From: Lacimicrobium alkaliphilum
GTDB taxonomy: Bacteria > Pseudomonadota > Gammaproteobacteria > Enterobacterales > Alteromonadaceae
Assembly (NCBI RefSeq): GCF_001466725.1
Contig: NZ_CP013650.1
Location: 1,364,001 to 1,428,000, forward strand
Length of the DNA stretch: 64,000 nucleotides
Direction: 5' to 3'
A program made the translations under genes and the position numbers. Under the pieces are notes generated by a model. It searched no databases and was not told where the DNA came from. It worked only from the letters and a program-made list of their open reading frames with translations. Below, in pieces: positions 35,062-43,729 of the stretch. Positions within the stretch are counted from its first letter, which is position 1; each line of letters opens with the position of its first letter.

Positions 35062-35304
35062 GCGGTATTCTCCTTTAGCAGCATAAGGCGCTTTTTTCTC
35101 CCGCTGATTTCCATACTTTTAAGTTAATTGAGTATAACTGATTGCTTAGCCAGTTAATTTCTGTGCCAAGTATATCCCCTGAGTTCAGGCTAAACCAGTG
35201 GTGATATGCGGATGATTTGATTACATCCTTCATTGCCGTATATAGATTCGCGACGGACTTAGGTATACTTTGCAGCATAAAAATCATTCTTTGAGCCTGT
35301 TGTG
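35062..35304. promoter_or_regulatory. ypjD/ffh divergent promoter region
   Basis: No gene is present. TATACT at 35264-35269 is a good -10 element for ffh, but a matching -35 is not clear (TTGCCG at 35233 is too far). A palindrome at 35305-35322 follows. Confidence 0.4.
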
Positions 35305-35322
35305 TTTGTGTCAAGACACAAA
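35305..35322. promoter_or_regulatory. Palindrome directly upstream of ffh
   Basis: TTTGTGTC (35305-35312), AA, GACACAAA (35315-35322) form an exact 8-bp inverted repeat in the leader of ffh, 22 bases before the ATG. It could bind a dimeric regulator or form a short leader hairpin near the RBS. Confidence 0.4.
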
Positions 35323-35344
35323 GGTGGTAAGTCAGGAAAAATAG

Positions 35345-36727
35345 ATGTTTGAGAATCTGAGCGAACGATTAGGTAAAACCCTTAAAAATATCAGCGGCCG
35401 GGGCAGGTTAACCGAAGATAATATCAAGGATACCCTGCGTGAGGTCAGAATGGCCTTGCTGGAAGCCGATGTGGCCTTGCCGGTGGTACGGGAATTTATC
35501 GGCCAGGTTAAGGAAAAGGCCGTCGGTATTGAGGTCAGCAAAAGCCTTAATCCCGGTCAGGTGTTTATCAAGATTGTTCAGTCAGAGCTTGAGGCCATTA
35601 TGGGCCAGGCGAATGAGAAACTGGACCTGTCTTCGAAGCCGCCGGCGGTGGTGATGGTGGCGGGCCTGCAAGGTGCCGGTAAAACCACCAGTATCGGTAA
35701 GCTGGCCAGATTTTTACGGGAGCGGGAAAAGAAAAAGGTACTGGTGGTCAGCGCCGATATTTACCGCCCGGCGGCGATCAAACAACTTGAAACCCTGGCC
35801 TCTGAAGTTCAGGTGGGTTTCCATCCCTCCAGTGTCGACCAGAACCCGGTTGATATTGTAGAGGGCGCCATCGAGCAGGCACGTAAACAGTTCTACGATG
35901 TGTTATTGGTGGATACCGCCGGCCGTTTGCACGTTGATGACAAGATGATGGGCGAGATCAAGGCCCTGCATCAGGCCATTCAGCCGATTGAAACCCTGTT
36001 TGTGGTGGACGCCATGACAGGTCAGGATGCCGCCAATACCGCACAGGCTTTTAATGATGCACTGCCACTGACAGGTGTGATCCTGACCAAGGCCGACGGC
36101 GATGCCAGAGGTGGTGCTGCGCTCTCTGTGCGTCATATTACCGGCAAGCCGATAAAATTCTTAGGCATGGGAGAAAAATCCGATGCCCTTGAGCCTTTCC
36201 ATCCGGATCGTGTTGCCTCCCGTATTCTGGGCATGGGCGATGTACTCAGCCTGGTGGAGGAGATTGAGCGCAAGGTTGATAAAGATAAGGCTCAGAAACT
36301 GGCCAAAAAGGTCCAGAAGGGCAAAGGTTTTGACCTGCAGGATTTTAAAGAGCAGCTTGAACAGATGCGCAACATGGGCGGTATGATGTCGCTGGTGGAC
36401 AAGATGCCGGGCATGGGCAATATGTCGGCACAGATTAAAGACAAGGCTAATGACAAGTCCTTTAATCAGATGGAAGCCATCATTAACTCTATGACGCCCG
36501 GTGAACGCCAGCGCCCGGAAATTATTAAGGGCTCAAGAAAACGCCGCATTGCTTCGGGTTCGGGTACGCAGATTCAGGATGTGAACCGGCTGCTTAAGCA
36601 ATTTACCCAGATGCAGAAAATGATGAAGAAGATGTCTGGCGGTGGCATGGGCAAGATGATGAAACGTATGAAAGGCATGATGCCCCCAGGTGGTCCAGGC
36701 GGCCCGGGCGGTATGTTTCCGCGCTGA
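35345..36727 (+). CDS. ffh: Signal recognition particle protein Ffh
   Basis: The 460-residue product has the N domain (four-helix bundle, about 1-85), then the G domain with P-loop GLQGAGKTTS, DTAGRL, and TKADGDARGG. The M domain is Met-rich, with repeated MxxM stretches such as MRNMGGMMSLVDKMPGMGN, and ends in a Gly/Pro/Met tail. It binds 4.5S RNA and signal peptides and docks with FtsY. AGGAAAAATAG before the ATG acts as RBS. It stands divergent from ypjD. Confidence 0.97.
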   Translation: MFENLSERLGKTLKNISGRGRLTEDNIKDTLREVRMALLEADVALPVVREFIGQVKEKAVGIEVSKSLNPGQVFIKIVQSELEAIMGQANEKLDLSSKPPAVVMVAGLQGAGKTTSIGKLARFLREREKKKVLVVSADIYRPAAIKQLETLASEVQVGFHPSSVDQNPVDIVEGAIEQARKQFYDVLLVDTAGRLHVDDKMMGEIKALHQAIQPIETLFVVDAMTGQDAANTAQAFNDALPLTGVILTKADGDARGGAALSVRHITGKPIKFLGMGEKSDALEPFHPDRVASRILGMGDVLSLVEEIERKVDKDKAQKLAKKVQKGKGFDLQDFKEQLEQMRNMGGMMSLVDKMPGMGNMSAQIKDKANDKSFNQMEAIINSMTPGERQRPEIIKGSRKRRIASGSGTQIQDVNRLLKQFTQMQKMMKKMSGGGMGKMMKRMKGMMPPGGPGGPGGMFPR

Positions 36728-36734
36728 TCATAGT

Positions 36735-36768
36735 GAGGGGTGAGGACAAGCCGCCCCTCTCAATTTTT
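36735..36768 (+). terminator. Likely terminator after ffh
   Basis: GAGGGG (36735-36740) pairs with CCCCTC (36754-36759), with a 13-base loop, and TCAATTTTT follows. The loop is long and the U tract short, so it is a moderate terminator. Confidence 0.6.
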
Positions 36769-36775
36769 GCTACTA

Positions 36776-37020
36776 CCCACCACGAAGCGCGAGAAAAAGC
36801 AGACCACGAACCACACCTAAAGCACGAACAAAAGAAATACTAACCACGGAGACGCAGAGGGCGCAGAAAAGCGAAGGGAGTACGCCGTTGAGATCAAAGG
36901 GATCAGAGTGGTTGAAATACCATCCATGCTGCCAGCAGGTTTCTTCGTGCTCTTCGTGCTCTTCGTGCGCTTCGTGTTCTAAAAGCCTCCAACCACGAAG
37001 GACGCGAAGATGGCAGAAGG
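36776..37020. repeat. Patch of CACGAAG/CTTCGTG repeats
   Basis: The 339-bp gap between ffh and the TPR/GGDEF gene is built of short related motifs: CCACGAAG, ACCACGAA, GCACGAA, then ACCACGGAGACGCAGAGG, then four 9-bp tandem units at 36944-36979, then CCACGAAGGACGCGAAG in the opposite sense at about 36993. The overall arrangement is imperfectly palindromic. I recall similar CACGAAG-rich and CACGGAGACGCAGAG stretches in intergenic regions of many bacteria, but no name or function. The apparent 93-codon frame on the minus strand (36773-37054) follows from the repeats, reading as Glu/His runs, and I do not call it a gene. Confidence 0.6.
36944..36979 (+). repeat. Four 9-bp tandem units TTCGTGCTC-like
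   Basis: TTCGTGCTC, TTCGTGCTC, TTCGTGCGC and TTCGTGTTC follow each other without spacers. Slippage could alter the copy number. They lie in the intergenic repeat patch and in no supported gene. Confidence 0.75.
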
Positions 37021-37066
37021 GAGGGGGATTCGCCATCAGGATCTCTGTAAACAAAAGCCTGCCCGG

Positions 37067-38857
37067 TTAATGATCGGATTTTATATTAATAGACAGAAGC
37101 AACTCATCCAGAACGCTTTGCATATCTGACCACCTCTCGGTTGCAATAAAGATACTCATGCTGGAGCGGACATTTATCCTGTCATGGCTTGGTGGCCCCA
37201 TACGGGTTTCATCCAGTTCCTTTTGCAACCTGTCAAAAAAACGCATCGCACTCTGCTCTTCAATATTAGGAAGACATAACAGAAACTGCTCTGGCCCATA
37301 TCTGCCAAGAATGTCGGTATCCCGGGTGACTTTTTGTAAGGTCTTTGAGATATCTCTTAGTATCTCGTTACCTTTTGCCAGGCCGACTGCCATGTTGAGC
37401 TCCCTGAAATTACTGAGATCAAGCAGTGCCAGCGCATTGGTTTTGCCTTTTTCCGGGGCCTGGACTCTTTGAATCTGGCTCACGGCAACATCGCTGTTCA
37501 ATAAGCCTGTAGCAGGATCGATGGTTAACTTCGCATGGTGCTTTTTACGCAGGTAATAGGTTATTGTCAGCGTGAAGAGCAGAAATGCCGCAATACCGAC
37601 GCCAACAATGGTGCGCTTAATGCGCCGGGCTCGTTCAATCTCAGATTCCAGAGAATAAATCTTGGAATAAAGGTTGGCGACCCCCAGAATACTGGCCGAA
37701 GACTGGCTGTGTTTATTGTTAGCGCTGCTTCGGCTTGCGTATTTATCAAAGGCCTTTTCGGCCTGCGGCCAGTCTCTCAACACCATCTGCATGTCAACCA
37801 TCAGCTTCAGATAGTCGAGATTACTTTCCAAATGGCGCTTCACCGCAGGATGCATAGACTGCAATGAATGAAGATAATCTGCTACGCACTCCTCATCTCG
37901 TTCGTACACGCATGGCACAACCTGGTACCACATTACCATCGCTTTATAAACTGGGTTAGATAAGGGTTCCACGGCCCTTTCCAGCGCTGGTAGCTCGGCT
38001 TTGAGGTTTTCAATATCACCGGTCCGATAGTAGTAGCCCGTCAGAGCATGATAGTAAAAGTAATTGGTCAGTGGCGTCGCAACATCGCGGTTTATCCGCT
38101 CAAATTCATTGATGGCTTGCATGGCGCGTTCATACTGACCACTTGCCAGTAGCGAGCTGATGGCACTGATCAAAATCGTTAACTGGTTACTTCCGGTGTA
38201 GACTTTGAGCCCCATTTCGTGGGCTTTAAGGTATTGTTCAGCGGCAAGGACGTGCTGCTGCAGGTTGCCATAGATAAGACCGATACTGTTATGAATGTGA
38301 GCCAGGGCCTGATAATTATTGGTTTTCGAATAGCGTTCGAGAACATTAAACATCATGCCCAAACGTTCACCTACCGACAGATCCATACGACAGTTTGTGA
38401 TCAGACCAAGGGTAGCACTCAGGTAAATATCGCTGTGCCTCTCTGTAGCCAGTGATTGTGCTTGGTCATAATACTCACAGCGCTGTGGCTGCTCTTTAAG
38501 ATCGTATGTAAATCCAATCTGATAGATCGCTGAGGCGTAAAAATAGCTTTGCTTATCTACACCTTCTCCGCGGGTAATCTCAAACAAAAGCCTTTGCGCA
38601 TCGGATGCCTTACCGTCACAAATAAGAAAATGTGATTTTTCCACAAGTAGCGCAAACTTTTGTGACTGAGTCAGGTTATTGGATGTTAAGTGATTTTCAA
38701 GCTCGGCAAAGTCGTCCGGATTTGGACAGTCGTAGGTAACGGTTTTAGTCCGTTCAATAAATTCATCAACAGGTTCGGCCACCTGAGCATGGGCTATTGG
38801 CGTTCCAATCACCAGTATAAACTGAGCTACCAATAGCAATCCCTTATTCATCATCAT
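37067..38857 (-). CDS. Exported TPR protein with membrane helix and degenerate GGDEF domain
   Basis: The first good signal peptide begins at the ATG cluster at 38851-38857 ([24 protein letters not shown]); the frame is open upstream to 38962, but that part is not signal-like. About 400 residues of helical tetratricopeptide-like repeats follow (periplasmic), then a membrane helix ([24 protein letters not shown]), then a GGDEF-type domain of about 150 residues. The active-site position reads RYGPEQF instead of GGDEF, and the usual loop Asp is in [13 protein letters not shown]. The domain is therefore probably not a working diguanylate cyclase and may bind GTP or cyclic-di-GMP, or only signal. 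No partner gene nearby. Confidence 0.85.
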   Translation of the reverse strand: MMMNKGLLLVAQFILVIGTPIAHAQVAEPVDEFIERTKTVTYDCPNPDDFAELENHLTSNNLTQSQKFALLVEKSHFLICDGKASDAQRLLFEITRGEGVDKQSYFYASAIYQIGFTYDLKEQPQRCEYYDQAQSLATERHSDIYLSATLGLITNCRMDLSVGERLGMMFNVLERYSKTNNYQALAHIHNSIGLIYGNLQQHVLAAEQYLKAHEMGLKVYTGSNQLTILISAISSLLASGQYERAMQAINEFERINRDVATPLTNYFYYHALTGYYYRTGDIENLKAELPALERAVEPLSNPVYKAMVMWYQVVPCVYERDEECVADYLHSLQSMHPAVKRHLESNLDYLKLMVDMQMVLRDWPQAEKAFDKYASRSSANNKHSQSSASILGVANLYSKIYSLESEIERARRIKRTIVGVGIAAFLLFTLTITYYLRKKHHAKLTIDPATGLLNSDVAVSQIQRVQAPEKGKTNALALLDLSNFRELNMAVGLAKGNEILRDISKTLQKVTRDTDILGRYGPEQFLLCLPNIEEQSAMRFFDRLQKELDETRMGPPSHDRINVRSSMSIFIATERWSDMQSVLDELLLSINIKSDH

Positions 38858-38956
38858 CTTATTTATTTTTATTGCAGATAAACCTGATTGTACCTTGCTC
38901 AAATGAAAAAACACATTATAACCCCTTACCCCGCACGCTTCGCTCCAATTATTTCC

Positions 38957-38984
38957 TTGCATTCACACCCCAGATCCGTACAAT
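38957..38984 (+). promoter_or_regulatory. Promoter of the rpsP operon
   Basis: TTGCAT (38957-38962), 16 bp, TACAAT (38979-38984). The start point would be near 38991, just ahead of a strong leader hairpin. The upstream TPR gene begins at 38857 on the other strand. Confidence 0.6.
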
Positions 38985-38991
38985 ACTGCGG

Positions 38992-39016
38992 CCCTTCGAC
39001 CTGCCGGTCGTAAGGG
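38992..39016 (+). promoter_or_regulatory. Leader hairpin upstream of rpsP
   Basis: CCCTT and CGACC (38992-39001), a TGCC loop, GGTCG (39006-39010), one bulged T and AAGGG (39012-39016) form a ten-base-pair stem. It would sit at the very 5' end of the transcript, 41 bases before rpsP. It could protect the 5' end or regulate S16 synthesis; no family known to me matches it. Confidence 0.45.
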
Positions 39017-39057
39017 TAAGTAAGTTAATGTCAACGCTTAACGAGTTTGAGGCACAT

Positions 39058-39306
39058 ATGGTTACTATTCGTTTACAGCGTGGTGGCGCAAAAAAGCGTC
39101 CATTTTATCAGGTCGTGGTGGCTGACAGCCGCCGTGCGCGCGATGGCCGTTTTATTGAAAACATCGGCTTTTTCAACCCGACTGCACAAGGTCAGGAAGA
39201 AAAGTTGCGCTTGGATCTGGACCGTGTTGAGTACTGGGTAGGACATGGCGCAAGCCTGTCTGACCGCGTTACTCGTCTGGTCAAAGATGCAAAAGCTGCA
39301 GCTTAA
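39058..39306 (+). CDS. rpsP: 30S ribosomal protein S16
   Basis: The 82-residue product begins [20 protein letters not shown], the S16 hallmark, and continues with [19 protein letters not shown]. It is a small-subunit ribosomal protein needed for 30S assembly. GAGG lies 6 bases before the ATG at 39058. It is the first gene of the rpsP-rimM-trmD-rplS operon. Confidence 0.97.
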   Translation: MVTIRLQRGGAKKRPFYQVVVADSRRARDGRFIENIGFFNPTAQGQEEKLRLDLDRVEYWVGHGASLSDRVTRLVKDAKAAA

Positions 39307-39327
39307 GCTGCATAACTGAGGTATAGG

Positions 39328-39858
39328 ATGAGTGACGCGTCTGAAACTCTGGTGGTCGGCAAAATCGGAGCGCCTTATGGTGTGAAAGGTTGGGCCAGGA
39401 TCACTGCCTATACTGATACCCCTGAAGGGATATTTGATTACGCGCCCTGGCTGATTAGTCAGGATGGCAAACAAGTGGAAGTTCAGGTGGAACAATGGCG
39501 TCAGCAAAGCAAGGGGCTGGTGGCGAAGCTGGTGGGTATTGAAGACAGAGACCAGGTCGACAGACTGAAGAATCTGGAAATCAGTATCCGCAATGAGCAG
39601 CTGCCGGAACTTGAAGCCGGTGAGTTTTACTGGCGTGAGCTTGTGGGTATGCAGGTTGTGACTGAAAAAGGTTATAACCTGGGTGTAGTCCGTGAGTTAT
39701 TTGAGACCGGCTCTAACGATGTCATGATCGTGCAGGCCAATCTTAAAGACGCTTTTGCCAAGAAAGAACGCATGATCCCTTACTTGCCTGAACAGGTGAT
39801 AAAGCAAGTGGATCGGGCGGCCCGTACCATTAAGGTAGACTGGGAACCGGATTTCTGA
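39328..39858 (+). CDS. rimM: Ribosome maturation factor RimM
   Basis: The 176-residue product has the N-terminal RimM beta-barrel, opening [22 protein letters not shown], and a C-terminal PRC-barrel (about 98-170) with [20 protein letters not shown]. It binds S19 and assists 30S head maturation. RBS GAGGTATAGG. Its stop overlaps the trmD start codon by one base (TGATG). Confidence 0.96.
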   Translation: MSDASETLVVGKIGAPYGVKGWARITAYTDTPEGIFDYAPWLISQDGKQVEVQVEQWRQQSKGLVAKLVGIEDRDQVDRLKNLEISIRNEQLPELEAGEFYWRELVGMQVVTEKGYNLGVVRELFETGSNDVMIVQANLKDAFAKKERMIPYLPEQVIKQVDRAARTIKVDWEPDF

Positions 39859-40637
39859 TGACCCGCTGGTTTGGGGTAGTCAGTTTGTTTCCGCAGATGT
39901 TCGACAGTTTCACTCAGCAGGGTGTATTCGGTCGGGCGGTAAAATCCGGTCTGCTGGAAGTAGCGTGTTTTAATCCAAGAGATTTTACTCAGGATAAACA
40001 CCGTACCGTGGATGACCGGCCTTATGGTGGTGGTCCGGGTATGCTGATGATGGTGCAGCCGCTCACAGACGCTATCCGTTCTGCCAGACAGGCAGCCGGA
40101 AAATGCCCGAAGGTGATTTATTTATCACCTCAGGGTAAGAAACTTGACCAGCAAGGGGTCAGGGCATTGTCTGAACAGGACAGCCTGATCCTGGTTGCCG
40201 GTCGCTATGAAGGCATCGACGAGCGAGTCATACAAGCCGAGATAGATGAAGAATGGTCTATCGGTGATTATGTCTTAAGTGGCGGGGAGTTACCTGCCAT
40301 GGTGCTGATGGATGCGATAGCGCGTTTTGTGCCCGGTGTACTGGGTCATGAGCAATCCGCCGAGCAGGACTCCTTTAACGAAGGCCTGTTGGATTGTCCG
40401 CACTATACGCGTCCGGAAAACCTCGACGGTCGCCTGGTTCCTGAAGTGTTGTTATCAGGAAACCATGAAAAAATCAGGCAGTGGCGGTTAAAACAGATGC
40501 TGGGGAGAACCTGGCAACGACGCCCTGAATTGTTAAACGACCTGGCTCTGACTGAGGAGCAGAAACGTTTGCTGCGAGAGTTCTTAGATGAGAATGACAT
40601 CTTAAATGAGAATAACAACAGCAAGCCCTGCAGCTAG
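39858..40637 (+). CDS. trmD: tRNA (guanine37-N1)-methyltransferase
   Basis: The 259-residue SPOUT enzyme has the trefoil-knot elements [43 protein letters not shown] and [16 protein letters not shown], and a C-terminal helical domain that binds the anticodon stem. It methylates N1 of G37 with SAM and prevents +1 frameshifts. It is translationally coupled to rimM by a one-base overlap. Confidence 0.97.
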   Translation: MTRWFGVVSLFPQMFDSFTQQGVFGRAVKSGLLEVACFNPRDFTQDKHRTVDDRPYGGGPGMLMMVQPLTDAIRSARQAAGKCPKVIYLSPQGKKLDQQGVRALSEQDSLILVAGRYEGIDERVIQAEIDEEWSIGDYVLSGGELPAMVLMDAIARFVPGVLGHEQSAEQDSFNEGLLDCPHYTRPENLDGRLVPEVLLSGNHEKIRQWRLKQMLGRTWQRRPELLNDLALTEEQKRLLREFLDENDILNENNNSKPCS

Positions 40638-40667
40638 ATGACAGTTAATCCAGGATGAGAGGTTATG

Positions 40668-41027
40668 ATGAGCAAAGTCAATCAAGATATCATCAAGCGT
40701 ATTGAAGAAGAACAGTTGAAAAAAGACGTTCCTGAATTTGGCCCCGGTGATACCGTAGTCGTTCAGGTACGGGTTAAAGAAGGCGAGAAAGAGCGTCTTC
40801 AGGCTTACGAAGGTGTTGTAATCGCCAAGCGTAACCGTGGCCTGCACTCTGCATTTACCGTACGGAAGATTTCCAGCGGTGAAGGCGTTGAACGTGTATT
40901 CCAGACTCACAGTCCTGCGGTGGCTTCAATTGAAGTCAAGCGTCGTGGTGCTGTTCGTCGCGCCAAACTGTACTATCTGCGCGAGCGTAGCGGTAAGTCT
41001 GCACGTATCAAAGAGAAGCTTAACTAA
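40668..41027 (+). CDS. rplS: 50S ribosomal protein L19
   Basis: The product is 119 residues from the second of two adjacent ATGs (40665 and 40668). GAGG lies 5 bases before the second ATG and only 2 before the first, so I choose the second, giving [51 protein letters not shown] and [13 protein letters not shown] are L19 hallmarks. It sits at the 30S-50S interface. Last gene of the operon, with a strong terminator after it. Confidence 0.97.
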   Translation: MSKVNQDIIKRIEEEQLKKDVPEFGPGDTVVVQVRVKEGEKERLQAYEGVVIAKRNRGLHSAFTVRKISSGEGVERVFQTHSPAVASIEVKRRGAVRRAKLYYLRERSGKSARIKEKLN

Positions 41028-41056
41028 GATAAATTTTCCCGTTGACATTACTTACC

Positions 41057-41084
41057 AAAAAGCCCGGCAATTGCCGGGCTTTTT
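41057..41084 (+). terminator. Rho-independent terminator of the rpsP operon
   Basis: AAAAAGCCCGGCAA and TTGCCGGGCTTTTT form a 14-bp perfect inverted repeat with no unpaired centre (in practice a small loop), with As before and Ts after. It can act in both directions. Confidence 0.93.
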
Positions 41085-41119
41085 AATGGCTGGAGTTCGC
41101 GTTTCCTCTTGTAGAGTTT

Positions 41120-41384
41120 ATACCAATCAGACTAAATAATTGGTCACTTAGCGAGCGCTAAAATGCTTGCTGGCAAGGCATGGTCCTGAAGGTCTAGTGG
41201 GTCTAAATCAAAGGACCATAACACAGCCAGGGGGCATTTTAGCCTCGCCCGGGGGAGCGGTCAGAAGGGCTTATCTCTGTGTTGGCGCTCCTTGACGTAG
41301 AGCCACTATGCCTGCGAAGCGCCGCCTTGACCTAAGCCCTTCTGACTCGCTCTAAGCTGACCAATTATTTAATCTGATTGGTAT
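41120..41384. mobile_element. 265-bp inverted-repeat element (MITE-like) at the queC stop codon
   Basis: The outer 27 bases match as inverted repeats with one mismatch: ATACCAATCAG-A-[C or T]-TAAATAATTGGTCA at 41120-41146 and its complement at 41358-41384. Inside, GCTAAAATGC near 41156 and GCATTTTAGC near 41233, and AGAAGGGCTTA near 41264 and TAAGCCCTTCT near 41334, are further inverted pairs, so the whole element folds into a branched structure. No open frame suits a transposase, so it would be non-autonomous. Its right end falls on the last base of the queC stop codon. I recall very similar repeat ends in intergenic regions of Alteromonadales genomes. No clear target duplication is visible. 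Confidence 0.7.
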
Positions 41385-42040
41385 TACTCATACTCCAGCG
41401 GATCTGTTGCCCCGTTCTCAGCAAAGGCTTCTAGTCGTTCATTACAGGCGCCGCATTTTCCACAGGCTTTTTCTCTGCCGTTATAGCATGTCCAGGTCTT
41501 ACTGTAGTCCAGCCCCATGGCCAGGCCATCGGTAAGGATGTCGGTTTTGCTGACGTCCAGATAAGGGCAGGCGATTTCAACCGGTTCATAGTTGGCAATC
41601 GCGCAAACGTCATTCATCTTATGCACAAACTCAGGCCGACAGTCGGGGTAAATGGCATGGTCCCCTGAGTGGGCGCCATAGAAAACCTGTGAGGCGTTAA
41701 GAGAAACAGCATAACCCACCGCCATTGAGAGTAAGATCATATTGCGGTTGGGCACCACAGTGTTCTTCATGTTCTCGGCGGCGTAATGACCTTCAGCCAC
41801 CTCCATGTTATCGGTCAGGGATGAACCGCCGATCAGGCTGTTGATAGCGCTGATATCCACAATCTTGTGGGCGATCCCCAACTCCTGGCAGACGGCTCTG
41901 GCATAATCGAGCTCTTTGCGATGGCGCTGACCGTAGTCGAATGACAGGGCATAGAGCTCCAAGCCTTGTCGGTATGCTTTGTTAAGTACGGTAAAAGAGT
42001 CCATGCCGCCGGAAAAGATCACTACTGCTCTTTGTGTCAT
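41384..42040 (-). CDS. queC: 7-cyano-7-deazaguanine synthase QueC
   Basis: I start at ATG 42040 ([15 protein letters not shown]), with AAAGGCG about 10 bases before; the frame extends to 42073 but that part lacks the motif. The 218-residue product has the PP-loop SGGMDS (10-15), the [10 protein letters not shown] region, and four C-terminal zinc cysteines in [15 protein letters not shown]. It uses ATP and ammonia to turn 7-carboxy-7-deazaguanine into preQ0 for queuosine. The stop codon TAA shares its last base with the right end of the inverted-repeat element. It is divergent from queE. Confidence 0.94.
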   Translation of the reverse strand: MTQRAVVIFSGGMDSFTVLNKAYRQGLELYALSFDYGQRHRKELDYARAVCQELGIAHKIVDISAINSLIGGSSLTDNMEVAEGHYAAENMKNTVVPNRNMILLSMAVGYAVSLNASQVFYGAHSGDHAIYPDCRPEFVHKMNDVCAIANYEPVEIACPYLDVSKTDILTDGLAMGLDYSKTWTCYNGREKACGKCGACNERLEAFAENGATDPLEYE

Positions 42041-42105
42041 ATCTGTTGCGCCTTTATAATCATTTGCTTGCACTAATTTTACCAGCCTGAAAGGAAAATC
42101 CCTAC

Positions 42106-42780
42106 GTGAGTGTGTTAAAGGTCAATGAAATGTTTGAAACTATCCAGGGGGAGGGGTTCTATACCGGGCTACCAGCGATTTTTGTCCGCTTGCAGGGTTG
42201 TCCTGTGGGTTGCCCCTGGTGCGATACCAAGCACACCTGGACGCTCGATCCGGCCTTTCAGACCGACACGCAACAGGTGCTGGCGAAAACCTCAGACTCA
42301 GAGCAGTATTTCAGTGCCGATGAGCACAAACTGCTGAGTTTATTTGAGCAGCAAAAGTATCATGCCAGGCATGTGGTGATCACCGGCGGTGAACCGGCCA
42401 TGTACGATCTGACTTCGTTAACCTCGTTGCTGATTGACAAGGGCTATAGCGTGCAAATCGAAACCAGTGGTACCTTTGAGATCCAGGCCCACCCTGGAAC
42501 CTGGATAACCCTGTCGCCAAAAGTGAATATGAAAGGGGGCTATAAGGTGTTGGATCAGCCTCTGCAAAAGGCCAATGAAATTAAGCATCCCATAGCAATG
42601 CAAAAACATATTGATGAGCTGGATGCGCTGCTGGCCAGAACGGCGACTAACCCAAAAGCAATGATTTACCTGCAACCTATCAGTCAGCAACAGCGGGCCA
42701 CGGACCTCGCGGTTGCTACCTGTATCAAAAAAAACTGGCGCTTATCACTGCAAACCCATAAATTTATCGGCATTGAGTAA
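42106..42780 (+). CDS. queE: 7-carboxy-7-deazaguanine synthase QueE
   Basis: The 224-residue product starts at a GTG with AAGGA 11 bases upstream. It is a radical-SAM enzyme with the cluster cysteines C32, C36 and C39 ([10 protein letters not shown]3CX2C), the GGEP SAM-binding motif in [13 protein letters not shown] and the ETSGT strand. It makes 7-carboxy-7-deazaguanine from 6-carboxytetrahydropterin, feeding QueC. The 65-bp region between queC and queE must hold both promoters; TATAAT occurs at 42055-42060 but the -35 is unclear. I see no preQ1 riboswitch. Confidence 0.93.
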   Translation: MSVLKVNEMFETIQGEGFYTGLPAIFVRLQGCPVGCPWCDTKHTWTLDPAFQTDTQQVLAKTSDSEQYFSADEHKLLSLFEQQKYHARHVVITGGEPAMYDLTSLTSLLIDKGYSVQIETSGTFEIQAHPGTWITLSPKVNMKGGYKVLDQPLQKANEIKHPIAMQKHIDELDALLARTATNPKAMIYLQPISQQQRATDLAVATCIKKNWRLSLQTHKFIGIE

Positions 42781-42805
42781 TACCATTATCTCTGCTGATT
42801 GGTAT
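42780..42805. repeat. 26-bp miniature of the inverted-repeat element ends at the queE stop
   Basis: ATACCATTATCTCTGCTGATTGGTAT begins on the last base of the queE TAA codon, has ATACCA and TGGTAT at its ends, and shares CTGATTGGTAT with the right end of the 265-bp element at queC. It looks like an internally deleted copy. The right part can also fold with AATCAG at 42815-42820 as a hairpin. Confidence 0.45.
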
Positions 42806-42880
42806 GAAACAGTTAATCAGCTTGTCTGTACAGACTCGATTCGCTAAGGTAATAACATCACAGGCGAGAGAAACTACGCA

Positions 42881-43729
42881 ATGAGACTGTCTGCGCTTTT
42901 AATCGGTCTGATGGTGGCCATGCCAGCCCTGTCAGCCACCTGGAATATCAAGTATCCCCGCCCCATGTCGGATGAAGACAGTCGCCATCAGTACCCACTA
43001 CAGTTGTTGGAAAAAGCCCTTGAGAAAACGGGGGTTAAATACCAGTTGACTCCGACCGACAAGATCCTGTTGCAGAGTAAAGCGCTGAAACAGCTTAAGG
43101 GTAATCGTGAAGTCAGTGTGGTCTGGAGTATGACCGATGAGCAGCGGGAGGAGGAGTACCTGCCTATCCGCATCCCCATCTATAAGGGCCTGATTGGCAT
43201 GCGGATCCCCCTGGTCAGAAAAGCCGATGAGGACTTGCTCAAATATGTGCAAAGTATGGAAAAGCTCAATCTTTTCAGTCCCCTGTCAGGGCATGACTGG
43301 CCGGATACCAAGATCCTCCAGGCGAATGGCTTTGCCGTGGTCACAGAAGAAAACTATGAACAGCTTTTTACGCAGTTGGCTGCAGGTAAGGGGGATTTTT
43401 TTCCACGTTCGGTGGTAGAGGTCTGGCAGGAGCTGGGTAAGCATGAGAACCTGATCTCAGAGTCTCATATTGCGCTGCATTACCCTACAGCCATGTATTT
43501 TTTTGTGAATAAAAACAACCAGTCCTTGGCCCGTCTTATTGAAAGTGGTCTGGAAAAATTGATTTCATCTGGTGAGTTTGAGCAGCTTTTCCTTGCCGCT
43601 CATCAACAAAGTCTTACCAAGGCCGAATTAGACAAGCGGCGAATCTTTCGCCTCGATAATCCTGTTCTGCCAGCGGCAACGCCACTCGCCCGGGATGAGC
43701 TGTGGCATCAGCCAAAGAGCCCTGACTGA
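42881..43729 (+). CDS. Periplasmic solute-binding-like protein
   Basis: The 282-residue product has a signal peptide (1-18, MPALSA-T). The mature part has two alpha/beta lobes as in transporter substrate-binding (SBP family 3) proteins: PMSDEDSRHQYPLQLLEKALEKTG near the start and an end helix pattern FEQLFLAAHQQSLTKAELDKRRIFRLDNP. The opening WNIKYPRP and the internal GLIGMRIPLVR suggest an amino-acid- or polar-metabolite-binding fold. No transporter genes adjoin it; such orphans are common in Alteromonadales. It is convergent with dacA, with the two stops directly abutting at 43729/43730. Confidence 0.75.
   Translation: MRLSALLIGLMVAMPALSATWNIKYPRPMSDEDSRHQYPLQLLEKALEKTGVKYQLTPTDKILLQSKALKQLKGNREVSVVWSMTDEQREEEYLPIRIPIYKGLIGMRIPLVRKADEDLLKYVQSMEKLNLFSPLSGHDWPDTKILQANGFAVVTEENYEQLFTQLAAGKGDFFPRSVVEVWQELGKHENLISESHIALHYPTAMYFFVNKNNQSLARLIESGLEKLISSGEFEQLFLAAHQQSLTKAELDKRRIFRLDNPVLPAATPLARDELWHQPKSPD

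Noticed and set aside
36773..37054. Minus-strand open frame of 93 codons between ffh and the TPR/GGDEF gene
   Set aside because: It is built from the CACGAAG repeats, reads as Glu/His runs and has no RBS; I treat it as repeat sequence.
42041..42105. preQ1 riboswitch before queE
   Set aside because: The leader is only about 65 bp shared by two divergent genes, and I could not find the conserved hairpin and A-rich tail.
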